NCBI GenBank assembly: GCA_958450365.1
Contig: CAUEEP010000056.1
Span: 346,308-410,307, forward strand
Reading direction: 5' to 3'
Length of the DNA: 64,000 bases
Origin: Mesorhabditis belari
Taxonomy: Eukaryota; Nematoda; Chromadorea; Rhabditida; Rhabditidae
A program made the translations under genes and the position numbers. This document shows, one piece after another, positions 58,250 to 64,000 of this stretch. Under the pieces are notes generated by a model, which did not search any database, was not told where the DNA came from, and saw only the letters and a list, made by a program, of their open reading frames with translations. The first letter of the stretch is position 1, and each line of letters opens with the position of its first letter.

Positions 58250-58784
58250 TTATCGCGACAGAGGTTGCCTATAAAAAAAGGCTTTTTTATTTTTATGCAA
58301 GAAAGAGTAACAAGCATATAATACAATCATACTTTATATAATATAATCATAACATTCCTAAAGTTCAAGGTAGGCACTTCGGGAAAAGTATTATGTTTCA
58401 AACTTATTCAAATCCTTACTCAAACTCCTATCTTTTAACCAAAAAACATTCATTCCAAATGGTTTACGAAAACGAGAGAAATAAGAAGACGATTCAGTTG
58501 GATTCACACTGAAAAGTAGTTAGATTTTTGATGAACTTTATCGATGCTATTTTATTATTTATTCTTTATTAGTTTATTGAGGTCAAAGATCAACAATGTG
58601 AAAGAACCGGGGAAAGTACAGAAATTCGGAAAACTTTAACAATTTAAGAGAAATAGGGAGGGAATTTTAATAATAAACGAAAAAGTACAAAAAAGTTTAA
58701 CGATTTTCAAAGAAAGAGGAGGGAAATTCGCGCAACAAACAAAAAAGTTTAATAATAAACATAATTATATAAAAGGGATAGGGG

Positions 58785-59670
58785 TAGGCTAACTTCCGTA
58801 ATTTTTTTGCGCAACAGGGTCATTTGCGCAACTCGCCATAACTTTCTTCTAAGTCGGCCAATCTTTATGCTTTTGGTTTCATTTTGTAGATCTCAATAAG
58901 TGCATTTTGATTTCATTTTGATCATTTCATTCATTTTGATCATTTCATTCATTTTGATTTGATCTTTTGGTATCCGGGGTCTTTTTTCATCCAGGGGGTA
59001 AAATTTTTACTTTTTTTAACTTTTGACCATTCTGCTACTTTTATCAATCTTTGCACCTATCGCTTCTTGTGAGTTTAAAAGAAGAACGAAAATATTGCTC
59101 ATCATCTCGATTAATGGTCTAAAGATCAAACGATTAACGCAACTTTCGTGAAATTTTACATTTACCATAGGCTTTGTAACTAAATGAGTAAATAATTGAA
59201 GATGCGTAAATGACCCCATAACTTGTCATTAGTCTGTAAAAATATAGCAAAGTTGTGGGGTAGGCTACTTTGCGCCAAATTTTTGCGCAACAGGGTCATT
59301 ATCAGCAACTCGTCATAACTTTCTTCTAAGTCGTCCAATCTTTATGCTTTTGGTTTCATTTTGTTGCACTTATTGAGATCTACTAGATCTACAAATAAAA
59401 TTCAATTTGAATACAAATTCAAAAAAGCCACAGAACCTAGAAATGTGGGTGGTTACTTGTTTTTTCTTAATGCAGGGGTTATATTTTCTTTTCTAGTCGA
59501 GTGAGTTTTTATAGTTTTTGGTACCATTTTTGTGGATCTCAATAAGTGCCAACAAAATGGCACCAAAAGCATAAAGATTGGCTGACTTAGAAGAAAGTTA
59601 TGGCGAGTTGCGCAAATGACCCAGTTGTGCAAATGATCCTGTTGGAGAAAAATTGCGGAAATTAGCCTAC
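58785..59670. repeat. Two copies of the gcgcaactcgccataact foldback family
   Basis: 58785-58925 is a left half. 59257-59670 is a longer copy with both ends (ggggtaggctactttgcgcc and gaaattagcctacccc), arms aactcgtcataactttcttc and gaagaaagttatggcgagtt, and a middle shared with 38150-38220. Confidence 0.8.
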
Positions 59671-59904
59671 CCCAGGGAAAGCATAAACGAGAAAGGAAAA
59701 GTATAAACGCTTAAAATACACGGCGAAGCGCGCGGACAAAAAACGACGACATTTTAAAAGACTGAAATTTGATGGGCGAAAAGCAGACGCTGTCTCGACT
59801 ACGGTAGCTTATGTGTATTTTAGAATTTACACTTGGAAAGTTGCCAACCGGTAATGGAAATGCTTTGCGTGAAAGGTATCATCATTTTCTTCTCTTTTCT
59901 TCTC

Positions 59905-60108
59905 ATTTAGAGGGTCGGACAAATGCCACCTTTTTTGCGCACCGGGACATTTGCGCACCTTTTTGCTGGAAAAGGCCTTAGGAAAGGCCGTAGAGCTTCG
60001 AAAAATATTTCCATAGAAGGGAATCGTATGCGTAGATTCCGACCCCCGACAAATCAGACCTCGCTGACATGTCAAATTTGGGCTAAAAGGCAAAAACTGC
60101 GGAAAAGC
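59905..60108. repeat. gacaaatgcgatctt-type element copy
   Basis: Closely matches 3570-3775, including the cttggaaagttgccaaccgg flank at 59831 and the adjoining LINE tail. The 3.5-4.1 kb and 59.8-60.4 kb regions are therefore copies of one ~600-bp compound block. Confidence 0.85.
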
Positions 60109-60111
60109 GTT

Positions 60112-60850
60112 AATATAATAAATAATAATACTTTTATTCAAACGATAAAGTAGAAAGAAATCATAGAGAAATGCACAGTGATACTTAATCATACAATACA
60201 CTGAAATCAATAAGCTAATTACTTACGGCAAAGAGCCACTAGATCTAAAGCATCGATACGTTTCTTGAATATGAAAAGCGACTGAATTTCTCGTATGTCG
60301 TTTGGGAGCAAGTTCCATAATCTAGCGGCTCTAACGGGAAATGAATTTGATAAAGAGGCATTGGAAGCAAAGGGAATTTGGTAAAAGGAATGAGCCACTT
60401 CTTGGCCTTGACTGCGGGTTTGAAGGTGAAAAAGTCTATAAACAAAGGGCTAATCTGTTGTTTATGGAGGATTTTGAAAGTTTCGACCAAATCAAGCACA
60501 AGCGACGATGCTGTAAAGTTTTAGTAGTTCAAAAAAGCTAGTCTCTCCCCATAGAGTAAAGCTAGAATATTTAGAATGAATCAATTTTCCATAAAGCGAC
60601 TTTTGTGAACCTCCTCTGAATTTTTCCAAGCGTTCAATAAAGACTCAGTGCGGAGACCAAAATATCAGAAGATATTCTAAGATGGGCCGAATATGGGTCG
60701 TCAAGCATTTGCGGTAAGAGTTTAGGTTAGGATGAACAATTGATTTGAGAATACGGCTAGAAACAAAAGAAGCTTCTGGACAAATGATTTCAATATGTTT
60801 AGTGAAATTAAAAGGGGGAGAGATGTGGACACCCTTAAATCTCTAACAAA
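60112..60850 (-). pseudogene. LINE fragment: C-terminal reverse transcriptase region
   Basis: Minus strand, ending at TAA 60221-60219. Reading back from the tail are AARLWNLLPNDIREIQSLFI and, further 5' in shifted frames, RPILEYLLIFWSPH, FIERLEKFRGG, SSFTLWGETSFFELLKLY and ILKSIVHPN, all typical of the region after the YADD palm in non-LTR retrotransposons. Several frameshifts are present. It is longer than the copy at 3782-4115, so it shows more of the parent element. Confidence 0.8.
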
Positions 60851-61362
60851 AATCTACTGATAGGAATATTGTTAATTACCAAAGAGTTAAGTTGCGTAGT
60901 TTTGTTTTTAACCTGAATTTGACGTGTCAGCGAGGTTCGATTTGTCGAAATTCGGAATCTACGGCTACATGATTCTCTTATATGGAAAAATTTTCGGAAA
61001 GATTTTCGAAGCTCTGATGGCCTTTTATAAATTCTGCATCCCGTTAAAGGCAAAAATAATAATTTGTTTTATTGAGAATCGGGGAATTTGGCAAAAAAAT
61101 ATGGTGAAAATTGTGAAATAAGCACTTAAAAATGGCCAAAAACAGCATTAAACTAATAAACCAAAAGAAATAAGAAAGCAAAGAACTGATCTAAGCCGAA
61201 CTTGTGTTAAAAGTTTGTTTCTGGAATCTGTATCGAAGAGAAGAGAAGAGATCATGTCAATAGAAATCAGTTCAGGATATTTTTGCTTAAGATTGTTATA
61301 GTTAAATGCAGTATAAATTACCGTATCCTACTGGATTAAAATGAAAGAATGTTTGTCTGGGG

Positions 61363-61705
61363 GGTGGACAAATGCGATCTTTCTTTTGCGCACCTGGACA
61401 TTTGCGCACCTTTTTTTTGTTAGGCAGTTCCTAGGGTAGCTGCCGATATGAAAATATGCGCCTTCCAGGTCAGGTGTTTTTCCCGCAGATTCTGACTCGT
61501 GACGGTTCAGTCTCAAAGGATGACACGTCAAATTTGTTGCAAGGCAAAAACTACGCAACTTAACGCTTTTCCGCAGTTTTGCGTTTTAGCCCAAATTTGA
61601 CGTGTGTCAGCGAGGTCTGATTTGTCGTGAAATTCGGAATCTACGCATACGATTCCCCTTCTATGGAAATATTTTCGAAGCTCTACGGCCTTGCCTAAGG
61701 CCTGC
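61363..61705. repeat. gacaaatgcgatctt element with inverted halves
   Basis: The left part has ggacaaatgcgatctttctt and gatgacacgtcaaatttgtt. The right part is inverted: gcccaaatttgacgtgtgtc, gaaattcggaatctacgcat, gaagctctacggccttgcct. It shows that the dispersed element is a foldback structure, and that most other copies are single halves. Confidence 0.75.
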
Positions 61706-62878
61706 TGAATATCTCTTTGTTAGCTGAATATCTTCCTTCATTAGCTGAATATCTTTCTTTATTAGGCTGAATATCTTCCTTCATTAGCTGAACCTCTTTA
61801 TTTCTCGGCTGAAGCTCTGGTACTTGTGGAGTACCCGGGAGCAGCCTTTTACCCTAACTTCAACCTATAATTTAGACCATTTTTTTAAAACTCAATTTCT
61901 AAAATCAAATAGATTTAGAAAGAGCATTTTTTTAAGCTTATTCAAATGTTTTTTTAAAACTTTAGAATTGATCAAAAGATCAAAGGTAGGTTAAAGTTAG
62001 GTTGCACCAATGGGATAAGCACCGATAAGCACCGAATTTCTTTCTTTTGAGATCAGAATATTTTCTTTCTTTTTTTTTCAATTCAATACCTTTATTTTCT
62101 TTTGATAAAACGAGAATTTCGTGTAAGCATTTCCAAAAATTTTAAGTGCTTTTTTGGAGAAATTTCTTGAAGTGAGGTGTTTGGGAAAGAGAAAAGGCAT
62201 CAAAAAAACCCACTTAAGGTGATTTTTTCTGATTTCCTGGCCTCTTCTCATTTGTTAATTGAATATTTATTGATCTAAAAGCTTTGTTTCATATTTAGTT
62301 AATGGACGGGAAAGCGAGACGGGCGTCGCGCCAATCAGGCCGGGCTTGTTTTCTTTTAGTAGTTATAGCGGTTCTCAGCTGCTAAGATCAGGCTAAGCCA
62401 GGGTCAGGACAAGCCCAGGCGAAGTCAAGCTCAGGTTTTCCCGCTTCCTTTTGGGGGGCCCAGGTCAAGTCATATTCTGGCCAAGCCCGCTTCCAGGTCA
62501 AGCCAAGCTCAGGTCGGTTAGGCTTCCAGGTCAAGCCCTGCCAAGTCACAGTCAGGCCGATCTGGGCTGAGCCGTTCAGGTTGGGTATTCAGGCTTGACC
62601 AGGATTGTCTAAGCCGTCTGGGCTGACCAGGAGTTCAAATCGGACCTGAATCTAGACCAGACTTGGACCTAGCTTTCCGACGAGATATTATTGGGCCTGG
62701 AGCCTGACCTAGACTCTGGCCGAGTTCTAGCCTTACAGACCAAGCGCTGCTAACGCCTGGCCCTGAGAGAAAACTAACCTCCCAAACGAAAAGCGCTTTA
62801 ATTACAGAATTTTATCCAAATTTTCATTCAAAATCCAGCTAAATCAAGCCAATGACATCCTCTTAAAACGCTTTTTTC

Positions 62879-62975
62879 GCGAGGCCTACGAGCGGGCTGA
62901 TGGGGTAGTGGATAGGCTGCTTGTATACAAAGCTAGCCGGCTATTTTCTCCCTCGGGTTCGAGTCCAGGCCTCGC
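62879..62975 (+). tRNA. tRNA-like sequence with 9-bp perfect terminal stem
   Basis: Terminal stem gcgaggcct/aggcctcgc, box A-like gatggggtagtggataggc, box B cgggttcgagtcc. The hairpin gctt-gtataca-aagc could be an anticodon arm (loop centre ATA) and is followed by agccggct, which may be a variable arm. At 97 nt it is too long for a standard tRNA; candidates are a V-arm tRNA of the nematode nev type, an intron-bearing tRNA, or a tRNA-derived repeat. Confidence 0.45.
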
Positions 62976-63169
62976 AATGCTCTTTTGTTTTTTTTGATTT
63001 TAACGAAACTAATACAAATATTTTCTCTTCTATACTTCAATGAATAAAGAAAATAAGATGTTTTTCTAATGGTATATTATCTAATCATGATCTAATCATG
63101 ATTCAATGATTTTCAAAACCGAAAATAAAAACTAGGATCGTTTTTTTTTTGTTAGCAAAGGTTTTCTAG

Positions 63170-63346
63170 GCAAACTGTCAGCCGAATGTGATCATTGAGT
63201 GTCGAAGTTCTCGATTAAAATCTGATAAAAAAGAACGATGTTATATTCTAAACGGGCAATCGATTCGACACGCTGAAGATGGATGCGATTTGTTGGAGAA
63301 AGATTTGAGTGATGAGACGGTCCAGTTATTCGAGACGTTTATCAAG
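63170..63346 (+). CDS. Single orphan exon, Cys-containing protein, unidentified
   Basis: Acceptor ggttttctag precedes 63170; donor gtgatt follows 63346. The 59 codons are in phase 0 at both ends and read ANCQPNVIIECRSSRLKSDK, then CYILNGQ, GCDLLEKDLSDETVQLFETF. Four cysteines suggest an extracellular or metal-binding domain, but I do not recognise it. No neighbouring exon is placed; 63347-64000 holds only repeats, so the gene probably continues outside the window. The end could also run on past 63346 to the stop at 63461. Confidence 0.4.
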
Positions 63347-64000
63347 GTGATTGGGGTTTATCAAGAAATTTTTAAAAGGGCTGCTACGCAGGAGTACGCG
63401 ATGAAACTCTTTACCCGGTGTTCTATTCGAAGAAATACGGTATTAGAAACTAGGCAAATTTGAGTGATTTTCTATCAAAATCGTTTACCCATTAATATTC
63501 TCAAATTGACAACAATCTTTTAAATACTTAAAAATAAACAATTATTTTAACAATAATAACACCTTTACAGTATTCGTTCCTAGGTCTAAACGGACTATGG
63601 ACTAGAATCGGGATCGGGAACCAAATTTAGTCAGATAAGGAACGAAATTTAGAGATAAGGAACGAAATTTAGAGATAAGGAACGAAATTTAGAGATAAGG
63701 AACCAAATTTAGAGATAAGGAACCAAATTTAGAGATAAGGAACGAAATTTAGAGATAAGGAACGAAATTTAGAGAGATAAGGAACAAATTTAGAGATAAG
63801 GAACGAAATTTAGAGATAAGGAACCAAATTTAGAGATAAGGAACCAAATTTAGAGATAAGGAACCAAATTTAGAGATAAGGAACCAAATTTAGAGATAAG
63901 GAACCAAATTTAGAGATAAGGAACCAAATTTAGTCAGATAGGGAACCAAATTTAAATTTGGGTTAAGTTAAAGAGAGTCGATCCCTTTTTGATATCCTGC
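63347..64000. other. Right edge: intron or intergenic sequence
   Basis: Contains a 45-bp block shared with 52983 (see findings), AT-rich sequence and the 20-bp array 63630-63945. No exon seen. Confidence 0.5.
63630..63945. repeat. 20-bp minisatellite (ataaggaacgaaatttagag)
   Basis: About 16 copies. Two variants (gaacgaaa and gaaccaaa) occur in blocks rather than at random, which suggests successive block duplications. Confidence 0.95.

Larger units (their letters stand above)
58250..63169. other. Gene-free 5-kb stretch of transposon remains
   Basis: It contains two gcgcaactcgccataact-family elements, a LINE 3' half, fragments of the gacaaatgcgatctt element and a tRNA-like sequence. The part 62300-62790 is rich in caggtcaagcc-type motifs without strict periodicity. 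No exon seen. Confidence 0.6.

Overview
This window is nuclear DNA of a nematode, most likely a free-living rhabditid. The evidence is AT-rich sequence, many short GT-AG introns ending in tttcag, recognisable nematode-type genes, the nematode telomere hexamer TTAGGC as an interstitial array, and many copies of the core of the nematode spliced leader SL1 (GGTTTAATTACCCAAG). Every gene is split, so I assembled genes by hand from exons whose splice phases close. I could not run any search, and family names rest on motif recognition.

Genes, left to right: (1) a long + strand gene (4318-16436) for a secreted Thr/Pro/Arg-rich protein with a Cys-rich, PAN/Apple-like segment near its C-terminus; (2) a partial - strand gene (18118-19471) with a possible C2HC (WRKY-GCM1/FLYWCH-like) zinc finger; (3) a SFT2-family Golgi membrane protein (22439-24646, +); (4) a four-EF-hand calmodulin-like protein resembling C. 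elegans CAL-1 (26296-30442, -); (5) TRAPPC13 (38663-41325, -); (6) the beta subunit of the nascent polypeptide-associated complex, ICD-1/BTF3 (41835-42769, -); (7) the ESCRT-III core subunit CHMP4/VPS-32 (44037-45703, +); (8) a Ly-6/ODR-2-like GPI-anchored protein (50744-55344, +, 5' end missing); (9) a glutathione S-transferase kappa gene (56020-58249, -) with three junctions that do not close in frame; (10) one orphan Cys-containing exon at the right edge (63170-63346, +). Genes 3-7 are general trafficking, signalling and housekeeping functions and do not form a pathway island.

The space between and inside genes is unusually rich in repeats: about twenty different minisatellites, several foldback (long inverted repeat) elements, a decayed full-length mariner, two near-identical internally deleted mariners 32 kb apart, LINE 3' ends, and about ten tRNA-like sequences with imperfect cloverleaves. 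The most unusual feature is a dispersed ~100-bp tandem repeat in three clusters (1.5 kb, 11.6-12.3 kb, 16.9-17.7 kb). Each unit carries the SL1 core, and in five copies a 22-nt leader-length segment is followed directly by GT, as in an SL RNA gene. This looks like an SL-RNA-derived repeat family or a set of SL RNA pseudogenes.

Stretches without a supported gene: 1-4317, 16437-18117, 19472-22438, 24647-26295, 30443-38662, 42770-44036 (short divergent promoter region), 45704-50743, 55345-56019, 58250-63169 and 63347-64000.
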